Part shown: one piece after another, positions 27,605 to 36,164 of the stretch
Layout of the letters: each line of letters opens with the position of its first letter
Numbering within the stretch: position 1 is the stretch's first letter
Assembly: GCF_025370755.1 (NCBI RefSeq)
Contig: NZ_JAMXFC010000033.1
Location: 1 to 64,000 of the forward strand
Source of the DNA: Laspinema sp. D2d
GTDB lineage: Bacteria > Cyanobacteriota > Cyanobacteriia > Cyanobacteriales > Laspinemataceae
DNA: 64,000 bases
Reading direction: 5' to 3'
Translations under genes and position numbers: made by a program
The notes under the pieces: model-generated
Told to the model about the DNA's origin: nothing
What the model saw: the letters and a program-made list of their open reading frames with translations, nothing else
The model's database searches: none

Positions 27605-28360
27605 ATGAGCCACGATTTAGCCACCCGCTTGAGAGAAGGAACCCAAAAGTCCCACACCGCCGCCGAAAATACAGCTTATATGAAGTGCTTCCTGAAAGGG
27701 ATTGTGGAGCGCGAGCCATTCCGCAAGTTGCTCGCCAATCTCTATGGGGTGTATCGTGTGATGGAAGAAGCAATGCGACAACACCAGGATGATCTGGTAG
27801 TGGGACCGATGTATTTCCCGGAACTCAACCGCACGGCGAATCTGGAAAAAGACCTCGCCTTTTATTATGGTGAAAACTGGCGCAGTCAGATTGTCCCCTT
27901 AAATGCGGGACAGATTTACGTCGATCGCCTTCAGCAACTCGCGGATACTGACCCGGCGCTGCTCGTTGCTCATGCTTATACTCGCTATATGGGAGATCTT
28001 TCGGGAGGTCAAAGTTTGAAAAAGATTATCCGATCGGCTTTGGATTTACCCGAGAATCAAGGCACATCCCTCCATGAATTTGATGAAATTCCCACCGTCG
28101 AAGCACGACGAGCGTTTAAAGAAAAGTATCGGGATGCTTTGAATTCTTTACCTGTGGATGAGGCAACTATTGAACGGATTGTCGAAGAAGCTAATTATGC
28201 GTTTCATCTGAATCGAGATGTGGTGCATGAGTTGGAAGATGATGTCAAAGCAGCGATCGGGGTTCATGTCTTTGAGTTGCTTACCAAGCAGGATAAACCG
28301 GGAAGTACCGAGAGACATTCTCGCCATTCTGCCTCGATACCGGCGGAAGTAGGAGCCTGA
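27605..28360 (+). CDS. ho: Heme oxygenase
   Basis: Heme oxygenase opens heme to biliverdin, the precursor of phycobilins. The 251-aa protein has the proximal-histidine start LREGTQKSHTAAENTAYM and the distal-helix signature YMGDLSGGQSLKKI. The first 21 codons of the open frame are left out because MSHDLATRL at 27605 matches the family and follows an AAAGG site. It is upstream of hemN, as ho2 is in Synechocystis. The last ~25 residues after the catalytic domain are a low-complexity tail. Confidence 0.95.
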   Translation: MSHDLATRLREGTQKSHTAAENTAYMKCFLKGIVEREPFRKLLANLYGVYRVMEEAMRQHQDDLVVGPMYFPELNRTANLEKDLAFYYGENWRSQIVPLNAGQIYVDRLQQLADTDPALLVAHAYTRYMGDLSGGQSLKKIIRSALDLPENQGTSLHEFDEIPTVEARRAFKEKYRDALNSLPVDEATIERIVEEANYAFHLNRDVVHELEDDVKAAIGVHVFELLTKQDKPGSTERHSRHSASIPAEVGA

Positions 28361-28419
28361 TTTTTTGACTTTAAATCAAGTATGAGAGGCTGGATTTAGA
28401 CTTGCTGTATTTGGTAAAA

Positions 28420-28565
28420 GAACCTCACCCTAACCCTCCCCTTAGCAAGGGGAGGGGACCGGAGCTTACAAGAGTAGGTTTTTTAAGTTCATGGTTATTT
28501 AGCTTACTATTTAACTGAACTTCCGGTCCCCTCCCCTTAGCAAGGGGAGGGCTAGGGTGGGGTTC
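28420..28565. repeat. Foldback (MITE-like) repeat between ho and hemN
   Basis: Inverted arms of 44 bases (28420-28463 and 28522-28565) match at all but a few positions. Each contains CACCCTA-CCCTCCCCTT-AAGGGGAGGGGACCGGA, and the centre is 58 bases. A further single core (CCCCTCGCTAAGGCGAGGGG) follows at 28568-28590. The family also occurs at 1299-1530 and 52938-53155. As RNA it would form a very stable hairpin and may lower hemN expression. Confidence 0.85.
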
Positions 28566-28639
28566 TCTCCCCTCGCTAAGGCGAGGGGACCGGAGAGATT
28601 TTGTAAACCCATTGAGTTGCTATCTGACAAAAAATACCC

Positions 28640-30037
28640 ATGAATGCTTTAATTTCTACTGTTGAATTTGACGCTTATTTGTTGAAAAAGTATGACCGTC
28701 CAGTGCCACGGTACACCAGCTATCCACCGGCGACGGAATTGAAATATGACTTTGAAGAAGTCGGATTTAGAGCCGCTGTTGCTGTTGGCAACTATAAGAA
28801 AACTCCCTTATCTCTGTATTGCCATATTCCCTTTTGTGAAACCCCTTGTTATTTCTGTGGGTGCAATACCATCATAACCCAGCGGAAATCCTTAGCTGAA
28901 CCTTATCTGGATTATCTAACTCGTCAAATTCGGGCAATGGCAGAACTGGTGGATACGAGTCGTTCTGTGAATCAAATGCACTGGGGGGGAGGAACACCGA
29001 ATTATTTATCGCTTCCTCAAGTAGAACAGTTGTGGAAAACGATTAATCAGTATTTCCAGTTTGAGGACAATGCGGAAGTTTCCATTGAGGTAAATCCCCG
29101 GTTTTTAGATAAAAACTATCTGTTGTTTTTAAAAGATTTGGGATTTAACCGGATTAGCTTTGGAATTCAAGACTTTAATCCGAAAGTGCAGCAAGCGGTG
29201 AATCGAATTCAGCCCGAAGCGATGCTGTTTCAGGTGATGGATTGGGTGCGGGATGCGGGATTTGAAAGTGTCAATGTGGACCTGATTTATGGGTTGCCGT
29301 TTCAAACGTTGGAAACCTTCCGGGATACAATTCATAAAACCACGCAACTGGATCCGGACCGAATTGCGGTGTTTAATTTCGCTTATGTTCCTTGGTTAAA
29401 ACCTGTTCAGCGATTGATTCCGGAGGAGGCACTACCCCCGGCATCGGAAAAGATGGATATCTTAAAAATGGCGATCGAGGATTTAGGGGAAGCGGATTAT
29501 CAGTTTATTGGTATGGATCATTTTGCCAAACCGAACGATGAACTGGCGATCGCCCAACGGGAAGGCAAGCTACATCGGAACTTTCAAGGATATACCACCA
29601 AACCGGAATCAGATTTAATCGGGTTGGGGATGACTTCAATTAGTATGCTGCATGATGTCTATACCCAAAATCACAAACGCTTGAAAGACTATTATGCAGC
29701 GATCGATTGTCAGGAGTTGCCGATTGAAAAGGGGGTGAGTCTGAGTGCTGATGATATCCTGCGCCGGATGGTGATTATGGAGTTAATGTGCCAATTTGAA
29801 CTCTCTAAGAACGAATTTGAGCAAAAATATCATCTCAGCTTCGATTGTGATTTTGATGAGTATTTTGCAGCAGAGCAATTGGAGTTACGCCAGCTAGAAG
29901 CGGATGGATTAGTGCGCCTGTCTCCTAATCATATTGAGGTCACTCCAGTGGGACGGTTGTTGGTTCGGAATGTAGCGGCTGTTTTTGATACTTATCTCGG
30001 CCAAAAAGCATTGAATAGTTTCTCTAAAGCAATTTAG
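28640..30037 (+). CDS. hemN: Oxygen-independent coproporphyrinogen III oxidase
   Basis: HemN is a radical-SAM enzyme that makes protoporphyrinogen IX without oxygen. The 465-aa protein has the HemN cluster motif FCETPCYFCGC (Cys66, Cys70, Cys73, plus Cys75), the SAM-contacting HWGGGTPNYLS, and the C-terminal HemN domain (DDILRRMVIMELMC). The extra cysteine and length mark it as true HemN rather than the HemW chaperone. The MNALISTVEF start directly follows ACCC with no clear ribosome-binding site. Together with ho and acsF it suggests a low-oxygen tetrapyrrole module. Confidence 0.96.
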   Translation: MNALISTVEFDAYLLKKYDRPVPRYTSYPPATELKYDFEEVGFRAAVAVGNYKKTPLSLYCHIPFCETPCYFCGCNTIITQRKSLAEPYLDYLTRQIRAMAELVDTSRSVNQMHWGGGTPNYLSLPQVEQLWKTINQYFQFEDNAEVSIEVNPRFLDKNYLLFLKDLGFNRISFGIQDFNPKVQQAVNRIQPEAMLFQVMDWVRDAGFESVNVDLIYGLPFQTLETFRDTIHKTTQLDPDRIAVFNFAYVPWLKPVQRLIPEEALPPASEKMDILKMAIEDLGEADYQFIGMDHFAKPNDELAIAQREGKLHRNFQGYTTKPESDLIGLGMTSISMLHDVYTQNHKRLKDYYAAIDCQELPIEKGVSLSADDILRRMVIMELMCQFELSKNEFEQKYHLSFDCDFDEYFAAEQLELRQLEADGLVRLSPNHIEVTPVGRLLVRNVAAVFDTYLGQKALNSFSKAI

Positions 30038-30061
30038 GGAAAGCTCAAGCTCAGTGTTTTT

Positions 30062-30077
30062 AACGACTTTAGTCGTT
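30062..30077. repeat. Short palindrome AACGACTTTAGTCGTT
   Basis: Seven-base arms separated by two bases, nearly identical to the palindrome at 1236-1253. It lies just downstream of hemN and could also act as a weak transcript-end hairpin. Confidence 0.6.
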
Positions 30078-30178
30078 CCCTGTTTGGAATAAACAGCAGG
30101 CAGAGCCTTGAATTGGCATTCTCTGGCAGAGTTAGAGAACAAGTCCAATTTATTTATTGTGTGGTTGAGGAAGTGTGT

Positions 30179-31030
30179 ATGCAGTTAGAATCAATGTCAA
30201 ATTATCCTAAAAATAAATCCCAGCTTAATTGGGTAATTACAGCGTTTTTTATCGCCATTCATTGTCTTGCTTTATTAGCACCTTGGTGTTTTTCCTGGTC
30301 CGCATTCGGGGCGATGTTATTTCTCCACTGGTTTTTAGGAAGTATTGGCATTTGTTTGGGCTATCATCGCCTATTGAGTCATCGGAGTTTTCAAGTTCCA
30401 AAATGGCTAGAATATGCGATCGCCCTCGTTGGTGCATCGGCACTTCAAGGCGGACCCATTTTTTGGACTGCCGGACATCGGTTACATCATGCCTATACTG
30501 AAGATGAAATCAAAGACCCCTATTCGGCGCGCAAGGGCTTTTGGTGGAGTCATCTGCTTTGGATGATTTATCCCCGTCCCGAATTTTTTAACAAAGAATT
30601 GTATAACCGATTCGCTCCCGATTTAGCCCGGGACCCTTTCTACTGTTGGCTCGATCGCTACTCTCTATTGATGCAAGTTCCGTTAGTGGTTGTCCTTTAT
30701 CTCTTGGGCGGTTGGTCCTTTATCGTCTATGGGGTATTTGTGCGAATTGTGCTACTGTGGCATAGCACTTGGCTGATTAATTCGGTTACCCATCTGTGGG
30801 GATACAAAACTTTTCCCACTGAGGATAATTCCCGAAATCTCTGGTGGGCGGCAATTTTCACTTATGGCGAAGGATGGCATAATAATCATCATGCTTATCC
30901 CAATGTTGCTAAAGCCGGTTGGCGGTGGTGGGAATTGGATATGACTTGGTGGGCGATTTGGGTTTTAAAAACCGTTGGGTTAGCCAAAAAAGTAGTGATG
31001 CCGCCTACCGCCAAAGCACCCCAGGGATAA
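30179..31030 (+). CDS. desC: Acyl-lipid/acyl-CoA delta-9 fatty acid desaturase
   Basis: This membrane di-iron enzyme places the first double bond in C16/C18 acyl chains. The 283-aa protein has the three histidine boxes HRLLSH, HRLHHAY and HNNHHAY, with four membrane segments between and around them. The ATG at 30179 with GAGGAAG directly before it is preferred over a longer open frame. Cyanobacterial DesC acts on glycerolipid-bound chains with ferredoxin as electron donor (family knowledge). Confidence 0.93.
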   Translation: MQLESMSNYPKNKSQLNWVITAFFIAIHCLALLAPWCFSWSAFGAMLFLHWFLGSIGICLGYHRLLSHRSFQVPKWLEYAIALVGASALQGGPIFWTAGHRLHHAYTEDEIKDPYSARKGFWWSHLLWMIYPRPEFFNKELYNRFAPDLARDPFYCWLDRYSLLMQVPLVVVLYLLGGWSFIVYGVFVRIVLLWHSTWLINSVTHLWGYKTFPTEDNSRNLWWAAIFTYGEGWHNNHHAYPNVAKAGWRWWELDMTWWAIWVLKTVGLAKKVVMPPTAKAPQG

Positions 31031-31051
31031 GCTGCTTTTTCAAGCGATCGC

Positions 31052-32026
31052 CTAAAAAGCCGGAAACTTCAAAACTTGGGCGATCGCCTCCGTTGCCTGC
31101 ATCATCCGCCCCTCGTGACTTCCCCCTAGCACAATATATCGTCTTCCCTGACGTTCCAACTCGTCCAAAAACCATTGGTGCATGGTCATTCGGAGGGACT
31201 CACTTTCTCGGGTCCCATCCTGCACAAATCCAAAATCCGGTGTAGTCAAAAGATATAAATCATAATTTCGACTCGCGGCGATTTGTTCCAATTTCTCACA
31301 GCGTGAACCGAGATACCGGCGATGCCAAATACAGGTAGCGAGGGGGTCTGTATCGCACGCCACCAAGCGATTCGCACGGATTGCCAGGGCCTCTTCCCAG
31401 GCGATTTGTCCCTGGGCAATTTGTATAAATTCGTCCCTGTCCCAATGGTGAGAATCCGGTAGATATTGCCGTCCCTCCCAATACGATCGCCCGTATTCTG
31501 GGACCCAGACGGTTTGATACTGTTCTGCCAGCGATCGCGCCAGGGTGGTAGTGCCACTGGATTCTACCCCCACCACTGCGATCCGCTTGGCAAAATAGGC
31601 TTTTGCCGGAGGTGTAAGCATCTGCCAATGAACCCCGAGGTCCTGACGCAGTTGGGTTCCAGAAATGGGGAATGCCTCCCGAGGGCAGTCAATGGCAATA
31701 TGTCTTACACCCATAAACGCCGCCCAAGGTTCCCCATACGCCTCAGAGGTAAAGGCAATATCCGGTTTTCTTCCGCTTAGTAATTCCAGGGTACGTTTTG
31801 CCCAAGGTTCGGGCGCTTCGGGCAAATCATCCAGAGTTTCATAGACTTCTACATCGGGATGCATCACTCGAATCCAGTTCGCCCGTAAGCTGCCAGGAAT
31901 CGCTTGTTCTGGTTTAGCCCCTACCACGACAACTAATTGATCAACTTGCGCTTTTGCCTGACGAATTAAAAAATCATGTCCCCGGTGGAAAGGATAGAAT
32001 TTACCCACAGTAACCCCGAGTTTCAT
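31052..32026 (-). CDS. nadR: NadR-like NMN adenylyltransferase / NR kinase
   Basis: This predicted two-domain protein makes NAD from nicotinamide riboside or NMN. The 324-aa chain has an N-terminal nucleotidyltransferase domain (GKFYPFHRGHDFLIRQA, with the HxGH-type motif) and a C-terminal P-loop kinase. The Walker A reads GVESSGTTTLA, with Thr where lysine is usual. It lacks the N-terminal helix-turn-helix of the E. coli NadR repressor. It overlaps pnuC by 4 bases (ATGA), so uptake and salvage are coupled. The kinase activity is less certain because of the lysine change. Confidence 0.88.
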   Translation of the reverse strand: MKLGVTVGKFYPFHRGHDFLIRQAKAQVDQLVVVVGAKPEQAIPGSLRANWIRVMHPDVEVYETLDDLPEAPEPWAKRTLELLSGRKPDIAFTSEAYGEPWAAFMGVRHIAIDCPREAFPISGTQLRQDLGVHWQMLTPPAKAYFAKRIAVVGVESSGTTTLARSLAEQYQTVWVPEYGRSYWEGRQYLPDSHHWDRDEFIQIAQGQIAWEEALAIRANRLVACDTDPLATCIWHRRYLGSRCEKLEQIAASRNYDLYLLTTPDFGFVQDGTRESESLRMTMHQWFLDELERQGRRYIVLGGSHEGRMMQATEAIAQVLKFPAF

Positions 32027-32697
32027 GGTTCTGTTTTCTCCTGTTTTTGTTCAGAATAAAGTCGTTTAAAATTTTGCAATCCCCCGATCGCTAAAAGCCA
32101 AAATATGGCATAGAGGAAACTGGTCAGGTAAAGACCCCGAGAGGCATAGAGAGGAACATAAATGGTGTCTACGCCAATCCATAAATACCAACTTTCGACA
32201 TAGCGCTGCATTAATAATAATTGGGCGATCGCACTGGCAACGGTGGTGAGGGCATCCCAAAATGGGGCGCTCCCATTCATAGCAATTAACAGCGATCGCA
32301 ACCCAATTACACTCACCGTTAATATCCCTACCAGCCAAGGTATCCAACGGGGAGGAATCCGGGCGATCGGTTTTTCGGTGTGATTTTCCCCGCCACGCAG
32401 CCAACTGTAAATCGCTTGCAAACTGGTGACTAAATAAAAGAGTTGAATCGCCACTTCCCCATAAAGTCGAACCTGATAAAACACCCAGGTATAGGCAAGC
32501 ACTCCCACTAAACCAATCCACCATCCCAACGGGTTATTTTTAGAAAGTAACCAGACACTCCATGCCGAAGTAACAACGGCGATCGCCTCAATCAAGGTAA
32601 TCTCCAATTCCATCCAATTTTGCACCGGCAACAGCAACAGGAAAAGACTGCCTATAATCCCGATGAGAATTTGCCTATTGATCGGTGGGATGCTCAT
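32023..32697 (-). CDS. pnuC: Nicotinamide riboside transporter PnuC
   Basis: PnuC is a facilitator for nicotinamide riboside. The 224-aa protein has about seven hydrophobic segments and the family motifs NPLGWWIGLVGVLAYTWVFY and VESWYLWIGVDTIYVPLY. It directly precedes nadR in an overlapping pair, the usual arrangement for NR salvage. No NAD-responsive riboswitch was recognised in the ~100 bases upstream. Confidence 0.93.
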   Translation of the reverse strand: MSIPPINRQILIGIIGSLFLLLLPVQNWMELEITLIEAIAVVTSAWSVWLLSKNNPLGWWIGLVGVLAYTWVFYQVRLYGEVAIQLFYLVTSLQAIYSWLRGGENHTEKPIARIPPRWIPWLVGILTVSVIGLRSLLIAMNGSAPFWDALTTVASAIAQLLLMQRYVESWYLWIGVDTIYVPLYASRGLYLTSFLYAIFWLLAIGGLQNFKRLYSEQKQEKTEP

Positions 32698-32713
32698 AGT
32701 TTTAGCCGGTAAA

Positions 32714-32776
32714 GAAAATAAAGAAAAGCCCGCTGATGCGGGCTTTGTTTCTGGCGCGGGAGAGTCTCTTCTCCCG
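32714..32776 (-). terminator. Terminator after ppsA
   Basis: AAAGCCCGC-TGAT-GCGGGCTTT (32725-32746) is followed on the minus strand by a T-rich tail (TTTTCTTTATTTTCTTT). A second hairpin, CGGGAGA/TCTCCCG, lies at 32757-32776. It separates ppsA from the pnuC-nadR unit on the same strand. Confidence 0.85.
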
Positions 32777-32803
32777 GCTGCCTATCTTACTTGGAAAGCT
32801 GGA

Positions 32804-35323
32804 TTATTTCATCGTTTCTTCCAACTTGGCGATATCGAGGAGAGTCTTCATCAGCGAGTCGGGGTTCAAGCTGATAGAGTCAATCCCCAGTTCCACGAGG
32901 AAGCGTGCAAATTCGGGATAGTCCGAAGGGGCTTGACCACAGATCCCAATCTTGCGACCCGTTTTCTTCGCAGTTTTGATGACCATTGTAACCATATCTT
33001 TAACCGCTTGGTTGCGTTCGTCAAAGATGTGAGCCACTAAGGAAGAGTCACGGTCCAGACCCAAAGTGAGCTGGGTCAAGTCATTGGAACCGATGGAGAA
33101 GCCGTCGAAGACTTCAGCGAATTGTTCGGCCAGAATGACGTTACTGGGGATTTCGCACATCACATAGACTTGCAGTCCGTTTTCGCCGCGTTTGAGACCA
33201 TATTTTTCCATCGTCTCTAACACTTTGCGACCTTCGTCTGGGGTGCGGCAGAAGGGAATCATCGGAATAACGTTCGTTAGACCCATGTCATCCCGGACCC
33301 GTTTGAGGGCGACGCACTCTAACCCGTAGGCTTCGGTATAGTTGGGGTCGTAGTAGCGAGAAGCACCCCGCCAGCCGATCATTGGGTTTTCTTCTTTGGG
33401 CTCAAATTGCTTACCACCCAGGAGGTTCGCATATTCGTTGCTCTTGAAGTCAGACATCCGGACAACGACTGGGTTGGGATAGAAGGCAGCGGCGATCGTG
33501 CCAATTCCATGAGCCAGCTTGTCTACGAAGAAATCGGGTTTGTGCGAATACAGTTTCGTGAGTTCGGCAATCTCTTTCTTGACAGCTTGATCTTCAAGTT
33601 TGTCGAAGTGAATCAAGGCCAAGGGGTGAGCTTTGATGTGGTTGGCGATGATGAACTCAAACCGGGCTAAACCAACGCCGTCGCAGGGGATAGAGGATAA
33701 ACCGAAGGCTTCTTCTGGGTTGCCGACGTTCATCAAAATTTTGGTCTTGGTGCGAGGCAGGTTGTCGATCGCCGTTTCGAGAATCTCGAAGGGAACTAGA
33801 CCTTCGTAGACTTTGCCTTCTTCTCCTTCAGAACAGGATACGGTGACCTCTTGACCACTCTTGATATCCTGGGTAGCGGTTCCGCAACCCACGATAGCGG
33901 GAATCCCCATTTCTCGGGCGATAATTGCAGCATGGCAAGTCCGTCCCCCTTGGTTGGTGACGATCGCACTCGCTTTTTTCATGATCGGTTCCCAATCCGG
34001 GTCCGTCTTGTTGGTAACTAAGACTTCACCTTGTTGGAACAGGTCCAGATTGTGTACATCTAAGATGACGCGCGCTTTACCTTGGCCGATCATTTCACCG
34101 ACGGCACGACCCCGAACCACAACGTCACTGGTGCCATTGAGTTTGAAGTTACGGATGACGTTTCCAGCTTTTTGAGATTGGACGGTTTCGGGACGTGCTT
34201 GCACGATGAAGAGTTCGCCGGTAATCCCGTCTTTGGCCCACTCAATGTCCATTGGGGTATATTTGCCCCGAGATTCGCTGTAGTGGTCTTCGATGATACA
34301 AGCCCATTTGGCTAAAGTGAGAATTTCATCATCGTTGATACAGTATTGATCACGTTCGGGAGCAGAAACTGGCACGTTCTTGGTCAGTTTCGACCCGCCC
34401 ACGTCATACACCATTTTGATTTCTTTGCTGCCCAGGCGTTTTTCGAGGATTGGGCGTTTGCCTTCTTTGAGGGTCGGTTTGAAGACAAAGTATTCGTCGG
34501 GGTTGACTGCACCTTGGACGACGTTTTCCCCTAAACCATAAGCGGCGGTGACTAAAGCGGCATTCTTGAAGCCGGTTTCCGTGTCAATGGAGAACATGAC
34601 GCCAGAACTGGCTAAGTCAGAACGGACCATTTTTTGGACGCCCACAGAAAGCGCGACGCTGAACTCGTCAAAGTCGGGACGTTTGGAGGCATATTGATGG
34701 CGATAGGAGATGGCGCGATCGGTAAATAAGGACGCAAAGCACTTATGACACGATTCAAGCACCCCTTTGACGCCGTGGACGTTCAGGTAAGTTTCCTGTT
34801 GTCCGGCAAAACTCGCATCAGGTAAGTCTTCGGCAGTAGCGCTAGAACGAACGGCGACGTCAAGATCGCTGCTGAATTTTTCGCAGACTTCTTGATACTC
34901 TGGGCCAAAGCGTTTGCAGAATTCAGCATTGGCACCATAGTTTTCGCACAATTTCAGGTATGCGTTGGCGATCGCATCGTCTAATTCTTTCGGGAATGGC
35001 GTATTCATCACCATTGCCCGGGCTTGCTTCCCGCGCTCCCGCAGATTGTTAACATCATTGAGATCCAAATCCGCAAACAAGGTCCGTAGTTTTTGCTCTA
35101 ACCCTGCTTTTTCGATAAAATACCGATAGGCATAAGCAGTGGTTGCAAAGCCGGTGGGGACGTTGACTCCCTTTGATTTAAGCTGTTGGATCATTTCACC
35201 TAATGAGGAATTTTTCCCCCCCACTAAGCCTAAATCTGCTAAACCGACTTCTTCAAAAACCAAGACAAACTGTGTTTCTTTGGAAACTTTGGCTGATTGT
35301 TGTTCTGGAGCTGTAGAAACCAT
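32804..35323 (-). CDS. ppsA: Phosphoenolpyruvate synthase
   Basis: PpsA makes phosphoenolpyruvate from pyruvate and ATP. The 839-aa protein has the N-terminal ATP-grasp part (GGKNSSLGEMIQQL, RSSATAEDLPDASFAGQQET), the phosphohistidine domain with GGRTCHAAIIAREMG, and the C-terminal PEP/pyruvate barrel ending GICGQAPSDYPEFARFL with the catalytic cysteine. It would balance PFOR by returning pyruvate to gluconeogenesis. A 280-base AT-rich gap lies upstream. Confidence 0.96.
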   Translation of the reverse strand: MVSTAPEQQSAKVSKETQFVLVFEEVGLADLGLVGGKNSSLGEMIQQLKSKGVNVPTGFATTAYAYRYFIEKAGLEQKLRTLFADLDLNDVNNLRERGKQARAMVMNTPFPKELDDAIANAYLKLCENYGANAEFCKRFGPEYQEVCEKFSSDLDVAVRSSATAEDLPDASFAGQQETYLNVHGVKGVLESCHKCFASLFTDRAISYRHQYASKRPDFDEFSVALSVGVQKMVRSDLASSGVMFSIDTETGFKNAALVTAAYGLGENVVQGAVNPDEYFVFKPTLKEGKRPILEKRLGSKEIKMVYDVGGSKLTKNVPVSAPERDQYCINDDEILTLAKWACIIEDHYSESRGKYTPMDIEWAKDGITGELFIVQARPETVQSQKAGNVIRNFKLNGTSDVVVRGRAVGEMIGQGKARVILDVHNLDLFQQGEVLVTNKTDPDWEPIMKKASAIVTNQGGRTCHAAIIAREMGIPAIVGCGTATQDIKSGQEVTVSCSEGEEGKVYEGLVPFEILETAIDNLPRTKTKILMNVGNPEEAFGLSSIPCDGVGLARFEFIIANHIKAHPLALIHFDKLEDQAVKKEIAELTKLYSHKPDFFVDKLAHGIGTIAAAFYPNPVVVRMSDFKSNEYANLLGGKQFEPKEENPMIGWRGASRYYDPNYTEAYGLECVALKRVRDDMGLTNVIPMIPFCRTPDEGRKVLETMEKYGLKRGENGLQVYVMCEIPSNVILAEQFAEVFDGFSIGSNDLTQLTLGLDRDSSLVAHIFDERNQAVKDMVTMVIKTAKKTGRKIGICGQAPSDYPEFARFLVELGIDSISLNPDSLMKTLLDIAKLEETMK

Positions 35324-36164
35324 ATATCCTACTCCTGATTACCTGATGCTCGTCTTTAAGCGTGTTAGAAAGTTAAACTGCTGTGTTTTTTTCTTTCCAT
35401 GTGAATCATAACTCATTTTTTGAAAATTCGACAACCTTTTAAATCTTTTTTTGAACTTTTTATGACAATTGGATTTTGCTCTTAATTTCTTAGCTTTGTA
35501 GCTAATTTAATATATTCTACCTTATTTTCTCCCGCCAATCTCAGCAACTTTGTTAAAAGAATATTTAGATTGGTTTAACATCCTCGGGGTTGTTTATTTC
35601 TTAATGTTAAGCAACCCGCTTCCTTTCCTTGGGGTCAAATTGATCCGACAGTGGAATCGGTATTTTGTCAATCCCCAAAGGGATTTTCCTCTTGTGAGAA
35701 CCTCAGATTCGCGGGAAAACTGGCTAAATTTTTCAGCATTAATTCAAATTATTAAATGTTATCCGGATCACTTGACTTCTGTTCCCACTTCCCTCCTAAA
35801 TTGGATTTTTGCAGATTGTTGCAGATTTTGGCGGATTGGGGCAGGTCAACCCCTATCCTGTCTAATCAAACGATCGCCCTTGTTACTCCACAATCCTGCC
35901 CCGAAAACCTCCTGTTTTTTCTCTTGAATGACTCATCCACCCCGGCGATCGCCAGAACTGCCCTAATTGCTTTAATTGCCCTCATTCACCTAGTTTCCCC
36001 CGGATTCTCCAGGGGAGGGCGAACTCCTCACCCTAAAGCAGCCATCCTGCACCCGGAAAATCGCTCTGGAGGGTCCTCAACCCAAAACCCTTTCCATCAA
36101 GGATCAAGAATTGCTACCCTAGAGAGGGGAACAATCAAGTTAGTCCAGATTGGATTGTGACACT
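35324..36164. other. Gap upstream of the Ser/Thr kinase
   Basis: This 840-base stretch separates ppsA (minus) from the kinase gene (plus). The first 200 bases are very AT-rich and must hold the ppsA promoter. The rest holds the doubtful frame at 35604-35927 and, in another frame, an open stretch 35756-36160 (ATLERGTIKLVQIGL end) that runs almost to the kinase start. No known domain is visible in either. Confidence 0.5.
35604..35927 (+). CDS. Doubtful hypothetical protein
   Basis: A 107-codon frame starts at an ATG (MLSNPLPFLGVKLIRQW) and ends at 35927. It overlaps a second frame (35756-36160) whose middle part (CPENLLFFLLNDSSTPAIAR) looks equally protein-like. The two may be parts of one gene broken by a frameshift near 35830-35880, or chance frames. 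I do not recognise the product. Confidence 0.25.
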   Translation: MLSNPLPFLGVKLIRQWNRYFVNPQRDFPLVRTSDSRENWLNFSALIQIIKCYPDHLTSVPTSLLNWIFADCCRFWRIGAGQPLSCLIKRSPLLLHNPAPKTSCFFS

